64,000 nucleotides of DNA, taken from Arthrobotrys musiformis (taxonomy: Eukaryota; Ascomycota; Orbiliomycetes; Orbiliales; Orbiliaceae). The stretch's first letter is position 1, and every line of letters starts with the position of its first letter. A program made the translations under genes and the position numbers. Positions 34,417-46,005 of this stretch are shown piece by piece. The notes beneath the pieces are model-generated. The model ran no database searches and was not told the origin of the DNA. It saw nothing but the letters and a program-made list of their open reading frames with translations. The DNA is taken from assembly GCA_036971715.1 (NCBI GenBank), contig JAVHJL010000008.1, positions 2,108,001 to 2,172,000 of the forward strand, in the 5' to 3' direction.

Positions 34417-36825
34417 AGACGGTACAGACGATTTTATAATCTACTTCGGAAAGCTTTGTATTGTTCCTGGATCCTCCTTTTCTCACTCCCTCAAATGACG
34501 GACGGGGTAAAAATACAATGTGACATTCATAGTCTTGCTATTTTCTGCTAAAGCTATAGTTACTACGGATCCAATGCATAGTCTTGCTAAACTTAAGGCC
34601 GCTGGCTCACAACGATGATGGAGCACGATACTTTTGTCTCTTTGCTATCTCCACTATAAAAAGACGCCTCGAGCATGTGCTAGGCAGAAGATAAAATAGC
34701 AACTTTGTGTCTCTCTGTGTTATAATTAATCTAGGAAAAAACGGGGGAATATCAAGATCGAGGCGAGCAGTTGGTCAGTAATAATAACCCGTCACTAACC
34801 TGCGTGTATTATTAACTCGCCGAAACGGTTACTCCACAAGCCAAGATTGTGAGTTAAAACGGCAATGTATGGTCCCGGCGGGCCGGCGAGACAAGACTAA
34901 AGAGAACGAAAATAATGCGGCGAAAAATAGGTCGGCCTTCCAAATATAATTTTTGGGTACGTTGCGGTGGGGTTTTGCGATTTTTGGGGGGGTGCCCTAT
35001 GCAGATGGGGCTAGCGGCCAGCGCGGTGACGACGGAGGCAAGCTGGCCCATGGCCTATGCGATGCTATTCAGGGCCTCACATCGTCGAAACGAGGACAAA
35101 AGGTCTCAGGTCTGCAGGGGAGAGAAAGCTTGAGAAAACCGGAAAGATCGAACGGGAGGGAAAAAAAAAAAAAGGAGCTTAAAAGACGTCGCAAAACTAT
35201 AGCTTACTATGTATGCTATACTCCGTACAAGGGGTATAGTCAAACCTGGGTTCGGAGGCCAGGAATAAGTAAGAGAAGAGTCCGCCCCAATTCCGAAATT
35301 TTGAGTAAAGGCCCTTTTGCGGGCCTTTGTAAAACTGCCTTGAAGCCAGCAGCGACTGCCTGTTTATTAGCAGCTGCGATGCCAAGGTGGAGCCGTTTGA
35401 TTCGCTAGCCAGGCTAGCAGAACTAGCGATGGCCACGGAAGGGGCGGGGCGGGGCAGGGCTGAATGGATTTAATCTTTTGTCATGTCGCTGCTGCACATG
35501 GGCCTCATTGATGCATTCTCGAGTGTTTAAAATGGCTGTTGGTGACGACGACTTCTCTCTTTCGAAGACAGAGAACTATCAGGTTTGAAATGAACAGTGA
35601 ACACCGCCACGCTATCGTGTTGACCGTGCGAAATGTGAAGTTGGCGTTCCAAGTTTCGCAAATTCATATGATCATGCATCGCGAAGCTATGAAATCCGGT
35701 GAAAGTTATATCAAGAGCGACTTGGCTTGCTCGATAGGAATGATATCGACTGATACGCCGGAAACATTACGTCCTCGTATATACTAGCCCCAGCTCTAGG
35801 TAGAAGTCCTGGCTAGTCCATCCACAATCGATTCGGAACCAATTAGAATCAGAAGAGGCGACGACGACACAACTGTTTGGGAGCAACCGTTCCACGACCC
35901 GCGCGAGGCTCCCAAGTTTGCAAGGGCCGCAGTTGTTAGTTAGAGTCACAGTCAGCTTCAAATTCCTTTCCTCTCGTCCCGAAGGTTGGCCTTGAGACTT
36001 CTTCCGCTTTGAAATCTCACCGTGACTACCTAGAACCACCGTCAAACTACCGTATACGTATCCCGCAACCTTTTGAAGCCTGTAAGTCGAAGAGGGAATA
36101 CGATAGCATCGGTTCTTTGCAGCGCTATAGTATAACCCCAAAACGACTCTCTTTTCCGTGGCGTCACCTTTGCCTTGCTTCCGTCAGGTCCCAGACGCCC
36201 TTTTCTGCCCACCGCGGCTCTAACAGGTGGTGGGCAAACCCCTCAGCACTTCTGGGCCCGCTTTGCCTTTTACCCGATCGAGGTTAGTGGATATCGCACT
36301 TGCAACGACAAGACCCGCGACGATTCCGATTTTTATATTCGAATATGCTAACGTGATTGCTACAGGAGACGTGCACAGCTCTATTTCTCTAGGCTATACC
36401 GGGATTCAGAGCTCTGATTCGTCATCCCCTGCCAAAGAGGCCAAAGATATCCAAGGCTTCAGCCAGGCCAGCCATATCAAAAAGCGTAGTCGGGACTTTG
36501 TCTCATGCACCTTTTTGATCGATCGACTGGCTCAACTTTCACGAGTCTTCAATCTCGAACGACAGCCAACTTGAACCCGTGGGATTGATTCCACCAACAG
36601 GTGCTGGATTCGTGATTTATCATCCCTAACGGGGTAAAGACATTAAACCAGGCTGGGATGTTGATAACCCTGCATACGCTTTCGCCTCCACAATTGCGAT
36701 AGATCAATCTTAAGCCGCCAGCTCATTTTAGAGACACACTCTAATCTAGAAATCGACTTTTCGACCACCACCACGACAGCTTGCAGCGTAAATCGCCGCA
36801 GCTACTACAAACTAATAACGTTTTC
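34417..36825. other. Intergenic with no visible gene (2.4 kb)
   Basis: Short frames only. A TATA-like CTATAAAAAG at about 34655 on the plus strand is followed by no readable gene, so a non-coding transcript is possible. A purine-rich tract lies at 35158-35178. The segment after 36000 is C/A-rich and is probably the long 5' leader of the next gene. Confidence 0.5.
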
Positions 36826-39800
36826 ATGGCCGACCCTACTACCTTTTCGGGCTCGTCCGAGCCTCATGGTGGTACCTCTTCATCTTCACTTTTCCCTATA
36901 ATGCCCGCTCCACCCCCGCCAGGGCAAGGTCTTGCATCCCAGCATGCTCATTCGCTATTCCAAAAGGATATCTTCCTCGACTGGCATTCTAAATTTGCAT
37001 TCTCGCGACCAATAAGATTAGGCTCCAAGGAAGTCCTTCCAACCATTCGACTACCCGCGCTAGCCGGGCAATCGAAAGGTACCCCTACCGCGGCTGTGTC
37101 GCAAGAGCGACAAAGCCTGGTGGATAATAATAAAGAAGAACCCTCGGGATCAACTAGTATATCACTACCTTTCCTCCTGGGACAAGACGAAAGACTAGGA
37201 CAACAGCCCCAAGGTCCGATTATGGAGACTCCACATCCAGAAATGTATCAGCCGCATTACGGCCTCATCGATTTGGGTAGGGCACTATACTCTCCGACCC
37301 CAGAGCCTCAACGGTCGGAAAGTATATTGAATATGCCCCGGTTACCTGAACGGAGGGCTGCTCCTATATCTTCTTCTTCCATTACCACATCGAAACCGTT
37401 ATCTGCATCGGCTGCTCCTGAGGCTGAAGCAGATATACAACTACTTGACGCGGATGCACAGGGTGAGAGTTTGGTCATCTATGGTAATCCTAACCTTCAA
37501 CAAGCAATACTATCGGGCGAGATGGATGCCCACGCTATGATCGATCAAGCTCGCCACGAGGAAGAGAATGGACTTCACATCTTAGGCCCCTTGGTTACTA
37601 AGGCAGTCTTGCAAGGTAGCTATGATGTGGTCGTCCAGCTTATTCAACGGAACATGGAGTGTATCGACGTAGCGATGCAGGTGGCGGAAGAGAATGGGAA
37701 GTTCGCGTTGGTAAAGTACTTGGGTATGTGGAAGGAGCATCATCGGAGGTATGGGAACCAAATGGCTGGAAGGCCTACACCATCACCCGGCCCTTCGAGC
37801 TCGAATGTACCCAGGATTCCAAGGCGGCCAAAGAAGGTAGATGATCATGAAGACGATGATAGCTATCCACCATGGCCAGGGAAGAGCGCTGGAAGAAGTC
37901 TGAAGCCATCTGATCAGAGAGGACCGAGAGGACCCAGTCCTGGAAGCCGCAGCAGGCCTAGAGACGAAGACCTTGCAGTAAGCGAGGATGACGTCGAAGA
38001 GACATGGAAGCTGCGAGCCATATACCTCCTCATGTTGATGATTTTCCTCTCCGAGACTACATCGACGGAGGGGACTGGTTGGGATAGTGTCTCCACGGCC
38101 TCTACCCTTGGATCCAGTTCACGCCAAAGCTCTCAGGCACCTGTTGATGGCGGCGAACACCATGGGCACTCTGGCGGAGGGGGTCGGCTCACCCTCCCTC
38201 CAGGCGGTGGGAGGCGTATGGGATCAGATGGACATAAGAAGAAGAGAAAGGACGATGACGACTCCGAGGAGAGCGAAGGAAGCAGACGACCAAATAACAG
38301 ACCACGGCGGCCTAGTAACCTCAAATCTTTGGGGAAAAGATACGCTTGTCCGTTTGCGAAGGCCAATCCAGATAACCATGTTACATGTTGGACTATCAAC
38401 CGCCAGAATTTGGCCGGTGTGAAGTATGTATAACCTTGACGGTCAAAACTCGACGGCGGTAACTAATCGTATTTATTTCAACAGGGAACATTTGAAAAGA
38501 TTCCATTTCGGTGGTACCTTGCCGTCAGATATCCGAGCTGCGAGGACTTGGGACGATGTCTTCGATTGCATTGCTCCCGATTGGGGAAACAACCCACGAC
38601 CCAGCCCTTGTGAGTGATTATATCCCTTGTCCTTTTCGAGCGGACATATGCTAAGACTTCTTAGATGTGGATATGCTTGATATATTCCAGCGTTCTGTCA
38701 GGCCCGGCCCGGCGAACTCTACCGCTTCATCTGCTATGGAGGGCGTTCAGCAATCCCTCCGCCAAACACTCCCCGGACCTGAGTTCCCGCCGCATCTGCA
38801 AGGTCAGCAGCGGTACCCCCAACAGCACATTCTTCCACAAACGCATGTGCAGCAGCCTTCAATAGGTGTAACAAGCCCTGGTCTTATCACTGATACACTC
38901 CAGACTGGTCCCGTTCCCGGCCTGAACCCGGGTACCGGGGGACTTTCTCCAGAGGCTATATATAACTCCATATACGGCGGTCCTGCTTTTTTCGGGGAAA
39001 CATATTTGCAGTCACAGGCGCAACTCGCGGCGGGTATCGGAGCGACTTCGCCAGCTCCAACTAGCGTGGGCACATTCGACGGAATAAACATCCCCCAGAA
39101 CCCATATACACAACCTATGGGTACTGCGAGCCTAAGCGCCCTGGGTCTCCCTCCGGCAACCCAACCTTTGGGTATAAACACAATCTCAGCCATGGGTATG
39201 GGGATGCCGGGCCTATTTGGCGCCCTTGGGCCTCCACATTTCCAGGATCTATCCCCCCAAGATCTGGCAGATGGCTTCGGCGATGCTAGTGACTTCTTTT
39301 CACAAGAGTATGATATCGAAACTGGACCCGGGCGTCCGGCTGGGGATGTATTCACCAAGATTATGGATGGCATGGAGTCTCCAGCTCCAGTACTAGACAC
39401 CGTACCCGAATCCAGCCCCGAGCCCAGCTCCGCCATGACCACAGATACCATGCATGGATTCTATACCTATCAACAACCAAGAGCCAGACAGCAAACCCCA
39501 ACCTCCTCAATCATCTCCGGATCAACCGGTACCGCCAGTCGTTCTGCATCCATCCCCTCCGGCTACCCCTCCACAACCACAAGCATGGCAGTCCACCAAC
39601 AACTCCAACAAACCGCAATCCCAAATACCGCTGCTGCAACAGTGGGGACCCCACTAATCTACCACACCCCTCCAAGCAACCCCTCCACTACGCCCGTACA
39701 CATCTCCCACATGTCTTCCCCACCCAGCACAACCTCCACGAAGGAAAAACGCTACCAACTCCTCATCTCCCGAAAACCCGCTATTCTAGGATCAACGGAA

Positions 39801-40043
39801 CACCCCGGTCACCGTGTGTTCACATTTGATGGGTTCGAGGAGTTTGCGAAGAACTTTGATGCGTTTATGTACCAGGAGTTTACTGATCCAGCATTTGGGT
39901 GGGAGTCATGGGAGTTGATGAATGGTGTTACTGGTGCTAGGTTGGAAAGCACAAATGCAGTGATCAGAGACTTGGATTTTACGTTTTTGGTGCATATGAA
40001 CCATCGGGCGGCGTTGTATCTGGTTGCTAAGGAGGGCTTCTGA
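36826..40043 (+). CDS. C2H2-like zinc-finger protein with long disordered flanks
   Basis: Three exons, 36826-38423, 38485-38609 and 38665-40043, with introns of 61 and 55 nt, give 1033 residues. Residues 1-230 are Pro/Ser-rich. A short helical region follows at about 245-310 with an ankyrin-like feel (TKAVLQGSYDVVVQLIQRN, MQVAEENGKFALVKYLGMW). Then comes a charged linker with KKKRKDDDD. The conserved core spans the first two introns: YACPFAKANPDNHVTCW, then VKEHLKRFHFGG, a C-X12-C...H-X4-H arrangement seen in a Pezizomycotina-specific finger type where ACPF/ACPY is followed by KEHL.R.H. After TWDDVFDCIAPDWGNNPRPSPY the protein becomes Gly/Pro-rich, and it ends in a folded-looking domain of about 95 residues (FTFDGFEEFAKNFDAFMY). 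It is probably nuclear and may bind DNA; the target is unknown. Confidence 0.75.
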
Positions 40044-40601
40044 GGGATAGATGGGGTTATGATACATGAGTAATGTTTTGTTGCATGTTGGGTACACATT
40101 AGTTTTAGAGTTTATCTTTATTATTTTTTACGAACGTTGTTGGTTTAGTTTGTATAGATTAGTATTCCTTTTACCTGTTTCTACTGATATTTGTTTACTT
40201 TGTATCATGTTTTGCTTTCTCTTCGATGCACTAATGTCATTTCTATATATACCATATCATTTCCTTGATTTAATGCCAACGGTACAGGTGGATATCTCAT
40301 TTTACAGTTTCCTCACGGCATTTTTGCAGGCAAAAATGCACCTGAAAATATACATGTTGAAAAAAGATACCAATGCCGATTCACTAAACTTCCCCCCCCG
40401 CCTTACAATTAACCCTATCCGAAAACCCGTATCTTGATCTGAATTTAGAAGCAGAGCTGGCATCTACATTTACCGCTATGCCCCGGCCGTGACTTTTGCG
40501 TTCACGTATCGCAGCCCAAAAGAACGGCATCTAGTTTACAGAATAAATATTTATCAATCAATCTATCCAAAACCTTTGATGCTCACAGCCACAGCTGCCC
40601 G
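40044..40601. other. Intergenic, convergent 3' flanks
   Basis: T-rich sequence between two convergent genes; nothing else seen. Confidence 0.6.
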
Positions 40602-41819
40602 TCAAGCAAGCTCCACAGTAAAGTGCTGCCTAGTATTGCTGTTGTCAATCCCGTCCGTCGACTTCAAAGCCCACAAGCCCTCCTGTCGGGCCAAATACTT
40701 CCCACAGTACTTTTTATAAGTCCCCTTCTGATCTGCCGGCATTGCTGTGTTTGTAAAAGCAAATAGGAACCTGTCACCTTGGCTAGCAGGCTTAATGTAC
40801 CAACTTGGATGGTCGTCATTCCAGCCCATACATGCGCCGTAGCCGCCCCAAGAACATTCCGTCGTGGCCCACCTTGGGTCTTCGGGCTGGGGAGTTATGA
40901 GTTCGAAGGAATATGAACCAGACGGGACGATAGATTGAATAGGGAATGTAGCTTTGAGGAACCAGGGATGAGGGCTCTCGGTTTCACCCATATGCATTAC
41001 GCCAGGAACGCTCACGGGCTTCACCCATCTATTGATGTCGGTTTTGAAGGTAATGTTGATTGTGGGACTATTATCTGAGAGTTTGAGAACCGCTTGAGCG
41101 AGTTTGAGAACGGGATAGCCTAGGATTTTTTCGTAGGTTGGTTGTTGCTTTTCGGTGTAGCCCTTGTATTTAGCAATGGCGGCCTCTCCACCAGCGTATT
41201 GGACTGCGGGTGAATCCACAGCCATTTGCAGAAGCGACAAGGCCTTTGACTGCGCTACCCAGAAAGGAACGATAAACGCTTGCATTTTGGCATAATAGGA
41301 TAGGAAGTCAGTAGAACCGTCCATTGACTTGCTTTTGGCTAGTTGCAAGATCGAGCTACTGTCATCGGCGTTTAACAGCGAGTGTATTTCTTCCATGCAG
41401 ACCGGAAGCTCGTTAACGCAGGTGTGTAGCACGTTTTCGATCTGCTTTTTGACATCCTCCAGTTTCTGTATTTTCTTTTCCCTCGTCCAATCCTTGGGCA
41501 TGTTCAAGAAATCCTCCAATGCGAAAATAATAGCATCGTACCGGGCGGTGATTTTATTGGCATATGAGCTTAGATGGTCCTTGCGCAGCTCTAGCAGGAC
41601 ATTGTTGAGTTGTTTAGCGACTTGGTCGATGGAGTCTTGGACCCGCTTGACCTGATCCGAGAGAGCTTTGATATCAGCGCGGATTTTTGCGGTATCCGTG
41701 TTGGGATCGAGGGCATCGAGGCCTTTCTTCCAGAGCCAACCACCCGCGGCGCCGGGAAGAGCCTTTGCTATTTGTACGACTGCAAATTGTAAAGTGATGC
41801 CTAGTACTACTTGAGCCAT
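40602..41819 (-). CDS. Helical-bundle plus beta-domain protein, pore-former-like architecture
   Basis: Single exon of 405 residues. Residues 1-250 are predicted almost entirely helical. A hydrophobic, Gly-containing N-terminal helix (VVLGITLQFAVVQIAKALPG) is followed by long amphipathic coiled-coil segments (IRADIKALSDQVKRVQDSID), and a second hydrophobic stretch (AFIVPFWVAQSKALSLLQMA) lies near 180-200. Residues 251-405 read as a beta-rich domain with many aromatic residues and four Cys, ending FTVELA. An alpha-helical bundle with hydrophobic hairpins plus a C-terminal beta domain is the layout of several alpha-pore-forming and Cry-like proteins, but I see no diagnostic motif, so a toxic or membrane-active role is inference only. 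There is no classical signal peptide. Upstream (42080-42170) lie four phased TTCAG-N5-CTGAA dyads that may control it. Confidence 0.7.
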   Translation of the reverse strand: MAQVVLGITLQFAVVQIAKALPGAAGGWLWKKGLDALDPNTDTAKIRADIKALSDQVKRVQDSIDQVAKQLNNVLLELRKDHLSSYANKITARYDAIIFALEDFLNMPKDWTREKKIQKLEDVKKQIENVLHTCVNELPVCMEEIHSLLNADDSSSILQLAKSKSMDGSTDFLSYYAKMQAFIVPFWVAQSKALSLLQMAVDSPAVQYAGGEAAIAKYKGYTEKQQPTYEKILGYPVLKLAQAVLKLSDNSPTINITFKTDINRWVKPVSVPGVMHMGETESPHPWFLKATFPIQSIVPSGSYSFELITPQPEDPRWATTECSWGGYGACMGWNDDHPSWYIKPASQGDRFLFAFTNTAMPADQKGTYKKYCGKYLARQEGLWALKSTDGIDNSNTRQHFTVELA

Positions 41820-42079
41820 GTTGGTCTTAATTAAAATTTAATGGAGTAGATTTTAAACGTTTTGTGATTGATTTCTTTCCTTGGATTTGATCGCTGTGAA
41901 CTCGAATATTTCAGATCTTGCGAGACGCGTTCTTGCCTTGATTTATATTTCGAGAACGCGGACCGAAGCCTATCAAGACAACCTCTCAGCCGTCCGTCCA
42001 AAGCCTCGAATACATAAAATTACAGAGCTGATCTCTGGGCGAGTGTGCGGTGGTTCTTGGGAAATCATTTTAGTGTGTT

Positions 42080-42170
42080 TTCAGCTATTTTGAAGCCCGA
42101 AGCGCCGCGACTTCAGCTATCCTGAAGTGTGATTTCAGCTATCCCGAAGTGCGATTTCAGCTATTCTGAA
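42080..42170. promoter_or_regulatory. Four phased copies of an imperfect palindrome TTCAG-N5-CTGAA
   Basis: Copies start at 42080, 42112, 42134 and 42156, with cores TTCAGCTATTTTGAA, TTCAGCTATCCTGAA, TTCAGCTATCCCGAA and TTCAGCTATTCTGAA. The start-to-start distances are 32, 22 and 22 bp, close to three and two helical turns, so the dyads face the same side of the DNA. The array begins about 260 bp upstream of the start of the minus-strand gene ending at 41819. Confidence 0.55.
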
Positions 42171-42380
42171 GCCAGCGCTGAGAGTTGCTTAGTCTTTTTT
42201 GGATTAGCGAACCTAACCGAGCGAATCTAAAATCTCCAATAATATGGTGTTTCCAATCAGGTGCTGGAGGGTGTCCTTGATCGGAAATGCGCCACCTGGG
42301 GAAAAAATGCTTTGGGTCAGTCGTACGTTTGTTAGACTTATATCTTACTCAAATGGAAAGCCACACAACCCTAGAGCTAT

Positions 42381-42512
42381 ATTCATTTATTTTCATTTAT
42401 TTTCATTTATTTTCATTTATTTTCATTTATTTTCATTTATTTTCATTTATTTTCATTTATTTTCATTTATTTTCATTTATTTTCATTTATTTTCATTTAT
42501 TTTCATTTATTT
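42381..42512. repeat. 10-bp minisatellite, about 13 units
   Basis: Twelve perfect head-to-tail copies of TTTCATTTAT preceded by one variant unit (ATTCATTTAT). There are no spacers and the unit is too short for a CRISPR repeat. It lies about 220 bp past the stop codon of the minus-strand BTB gene. The lack of any variation between copies points to recent expansion. Confidence 0.95.
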
Positions 42513-42734
42513 AATTTTACAAAAGAGAAATCCTACTAGTCGATGACAGTGAGATAATGAATGGTGTCTATCATTTCTCTCTGCTTTCAAAAGGCCCAAT
42601 TTACAGCGACCCATCCTAGAAATCGAACCATATGGAGCTACAAAGTAAACCAACATGAGCATAAAGACCTTAAAGCAATAACAAAAGCCAAAAAATACCA
42701 GACAGAAAAATGGCATAAATCAAAACAGACCCCC

Positions 42735-45089
42735 CTAAACAAGCCCAATTACAACTCCAAATTTGAGATTAGACCAAGCGGTATCTCTCTCCTTCAAAGC
42801 CAAGGTAACCTTACGATCCGGCCCGCCCCTACCCTCCTTCTCCCATTCACCAAACACTTCTCCGGTACGTTGGTAAACAGTAGTCTGGTAGCTTTCTCTT
42901 TGCTTTGGCAATTCCATAACGCCGCCTATGCTCTCCAGGATCTTATCACATTCGCCTTCGAAGTAACTGGAGTCATTTATGAAGTCCTTCAACTCTTCTG
43001 CTTCCTCAACTTCGTGTACTAGAAGTCGACCTGGGACGACGACGTCTGTGTCTAATGGGAATACAATGGGTTTCCCTTCAAAGATCGTGGTTCGTGTGAT
43101 TGCTGGAGCTCGCATTTTTGCGAAATCGACACCGGAGATGATTATGAACTTCTCTGGGTCGTACCCGGCGACATGGGATGGAGCAAATATTCGAAAGTAG
43201 GCCGTTACATTTCGGCGCTTGTCGTCGTAGAATTCTCTTGATGGAGAATCCCCTTGTAGGAGCTTGTTGAGAGTTTTCTCTTCGTATATGCCTTGGAGGT
43301 GCTGTCGTGCGAGCTCTTCGTAGTTGATTTCGGGGAAGGTGGCGACGGAGTCATCGGAGTAGCTTGATTGAGAAGTCGAAGCGGGTTTCCCGACACGGCG
43401 GAGGTACATATTGATGCGCTGGGCCGATTCGATTTCATCGTTGATCTTTTTGATAGAGAATTGCCACCAACTGCCGGCGTAGAAAACGGGTTCAGCACAT
43501 AGTGGGACACTGGCTGTCATGCCGCCGATTCCACGATGGAATTGAAATTCGACGGAGAAACGTATGGGGGGAACGGTCGTGAGGCGGGGATATTCGATGC
43601 CTCCTGGGACTGGGAGGCCGTCTTCACCAACCTTCGGAAATAAAATGGGATCCTTTTCGAGCTCGACACGGCGAGGGCGGTAAATGAAACGATCAACATT
43701 TGGAACCTCGAAAGTTTGTCCTTCCTTCAGAAGTTCAGGACTGAACGGAAAAGTGAGATTGAGCGTTGCTTGTTCAGAATGTGCATCTTCGACGCATCGG
43801 CGGAGACGAGCAGCATAAAAGATAGAATCTGCAAGAATCTCCGGGCGTACCAAAGAATCAGCTCCGAGAAGTCGTTCCTCTCGAACCTGCTTCCAATTGA
43901 ATGGGCTCATGTTGCAGTACTGCATCATTTGACTGTTGAGGAGTTCGAGAAGAGGGAACTGGTCTTCAATAGTTTCGGTGGTGATATGGTCAGGGAAAAT
44001 TCGGCTCCGCTCGAACTGGCGGAGGACATCAGTGTCGAGGCCCAAGCGGTCGTAGTAGACGTTACGGGTAAAGATCCAGCGCTCATATTCATGCCCCATG
44101 ACGACTTGACAGTATCCGAGTTCCTTCTTAACGTCGTGAGCTTGGGAGTCGGTGAGAATGAACCCATCGTAAGTCAGGATTCGGACAACCCAATCGACGG
44201 GGAGAGCACGCCAGGCCTTTAACCCAAGATGAGTACCGTAGCGAGCCATGTAATGCTTGACCACGGGAAGGACGTGAGGTTCGACCCAGTCTCCATAGAA
44301 GTCATCCATAGCGAAGTCGACGATTTCAGCGAGATTTTCAGCTGAAAGTCGAGACATGAAACGGTCCAAATATGCATGGAACCAGTTGACAAGGCCCCAT
44401 TGGATGCAAATACCCATGATAGGGATCAGGTTTTTGGCTTCATAGTACTTGTCTCCCATGTTTCCATACATTCGATTGATGATGTGTTCGATGGCATCCA
44501 TGTCAACGAAGTCGTCGATGCCATCCCAATGGAATGGATCGTCATCTTCGTCTAGTTGATCGAAGACCTCTCTGAACATTGGGGACTGGCAGAGCATGAA
44601 GCGGTGGAGGTGGAAGGACTTCCCATTGGTAATGACTAAAGTGACATCAGATCCTACTCCCAGATTGATCCCTTGGTACAGAAGATAGTCCTTGAGGTCT
44701 TGTCCCCAGGGCGTCTCTCCAACTGTATATACAAATACGTATTAGTCGATATATAACAATGGATAAGGAGAGGACATACGGGAGTCGGGCTCTCCTCCAA
44801 GTTCAAATATCTGACGATTGGTCTTGAACCATGGAGGAATCTTTTCACGACGGGCTTTCTGCTCTGCAGTCATGCCATAGGTGATTGGATCTCGTCGGAA
44901 GGGATTCTCAGGCGGTGGTTCTTGAACTACCGGCTTCCTTTCGCGATTCATGAGGACGGGGGCAGACTTGGAACCGATGCGAAGTTTCTCGTTCACGGTT
45001 CTGAAGAGGAAAGAAGAGACGCCCTCCTCGTCGTAGTTACAAACTGTAACATCCTCATTGTTGACACGATAATGGCGAAGGCTGTACAT
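42735..45089 (-). CDS. BTB/POZ-domain protein, germ-cell-less-like
   Basis: Two exons, 45089-44780 and 44722-42735, with a 57-nt intron, give 765 residues. The first 103 residues hold a charged segment with NRERKPVVQEPPPENPFRR. The BTB domain begins near residue 128 (SDVTLVITNGKSFHLHRFML, then CQSPMFREVF) and runs through FHWDGIDDFVDMDAIEHIINRMYG. A BACK-like helical region follows (MGICIQWGLVNWFHAYLDRF, LAEIVDFAMDDFYGDW, MARYGTHLGLKAWRALPVDW). The remaining 400 residues look folded, with FRIFAPSHVAGYDPEKFIII near the end of the protein. BTB proteins of this type are often substrate adaptors of CUL3 ubiquitin ligases; that role is inferred. The gene diverges from the zinc-knuckle gene at 46006. 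Confidence 0.85.
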
Positions 45090-45190
45090 GACGCTTGATG
45101 GTAGTGATTCTTGCTAGAGGTACTCAATAGTGGTATTGAGGGTTGAATGAGAATGAAAGTCGCTATAGCTATGGTACTGATTTTGGTGGC

Positions 45191-45265
45191 GATGTCAGTG
45201 GCGATGCCAGCGATGTCAGCGATGTCAGCGATGCCAGCGATGCCAGCGATGTCAGTGATGTCGTG
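45191..45265. repeat. 9-bp tandem repeat (GATGTCAGC / GATGCCAGC)
   Basis: About eight head-to-tail units differing at one T/C position, some 100 bp upstream of the BTB start. The unit is a multiple of three but the block lies outside any gene I support. Confidence 0.85.
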
Positions 45266-45477
45266 ATGTCGATGAAGCTGTGACGAGTAGGTCGACTGCT
45301 TAGATACGCAGATGCCAATGCGGTGTCTATGTAGTGTGATATTGTAACTGAGGCCAGAGCTGCCGAGGGCGTTGTTGGGGCTCAACTGGAACTGCACGCT
45401 CGGCCGGGTTACGGGACTGTCTCTCAGTATCACAACTCACTTCTTATTTTCCCTCGTCGACGTCTTTTCTGTCTATT

Positions 45478-45555
45478 TAATCTTCTTTCTTCCCTTCTTC
45501 CCTCTCTTCTCTTCTTTCTTCTTTCTCTTCTCTCTCTTCTCTCTCTCCTTCTCAC
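45478..45555. repeat. Polypyrimidine (CT-rich) tract
   Basis: Nearly pure C/T over about 78 nt, with irregular CTTCTTT and CTCTCTT units. Such tracts are common in fungal divergent promoters and can exclude nucleosomes or form triplex DNA. Confidence 0.8.
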
Positions 45556-45725
45556 CAGGTCCTTACTCAACTGCCCTAAGCAAGAACCACCTCCCGTCCC
45601 CACCATCATCACCACCACCACTACTACTATCACCACTATCATCACTATCATCAGTAAGTGCATCCCATCTCCTTTAGTCTTCTTCTGCAATCAATTGCCT
45701 TCTTTCACTCTCTTCCTTCGGTTGT

Positions 45726-45735
45726 TATATATAAA
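45726..45735 (+). promoter_or_regulatory. TATA-like box (TATATATAAA)
   Basis: A long TATA-type element about 270 bp before the zinc-knuckle gene start, directly after the polypyrimidine and CAC/CAT repeats. Confidence 0.4.
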
Positions 45736-46005
45736 CTTGGTTGTTGCACCCCATCTCTCAAAAAAGTCGTTGCTGGAGTTGCACCGAGTCGTGTCTTGAT
45801 ACACAGACTTCAATTCTCGTTCTAAACGTGTACATACTATTGCATATGCTATTGCAGATATCATATATCCAATCAGCTTCGTCTGAAGGCTACTATTACA
45901 ATCTGATCCGGCTTTTGGCCAATGCATACATCAGAAAGCGGACACTAATACCGGCTTCCATATCTTATATAGCCTCTGTGTGTTTGTTTCCCTACTCGTC
46001 TCACA

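Larger units (their letters stand above)
41820..42734. other. Intergenic with two tandem-repeat blocks
   Basis: Promoter side of the minus-strand gene at 40602-41819 and 3' flank of the minus-strand BTB gene. It contains the phased dyads (42080-42170) and a 10-bp minisatellite (42381-42512), and no gene. Confidence 0.65.
45090..46005. other. Divergent promoter region with simple repeats
   Basis: This is shared 5' region of the BTB gene (minus) and the zinc-knuckle gene (plus). It contains a 9-bp repeat block, a polypyrimidine block, CAC/CAT repeats at about 45601-45655 and a TATA-like box at 45726-45735. I see no gene. Confidence 0.6.

Noticed and set aside
42381..42512. Possible CRISPR array
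   Set aside because: The repeats are 10 bp, contiguous and without spacers, and the genome is eukaryotic.
43716..44222. 168-codon plus-strand frame inside the BTB gene
   Set aside because: It is antisense to well-supported BTB/BACK coding sequence.
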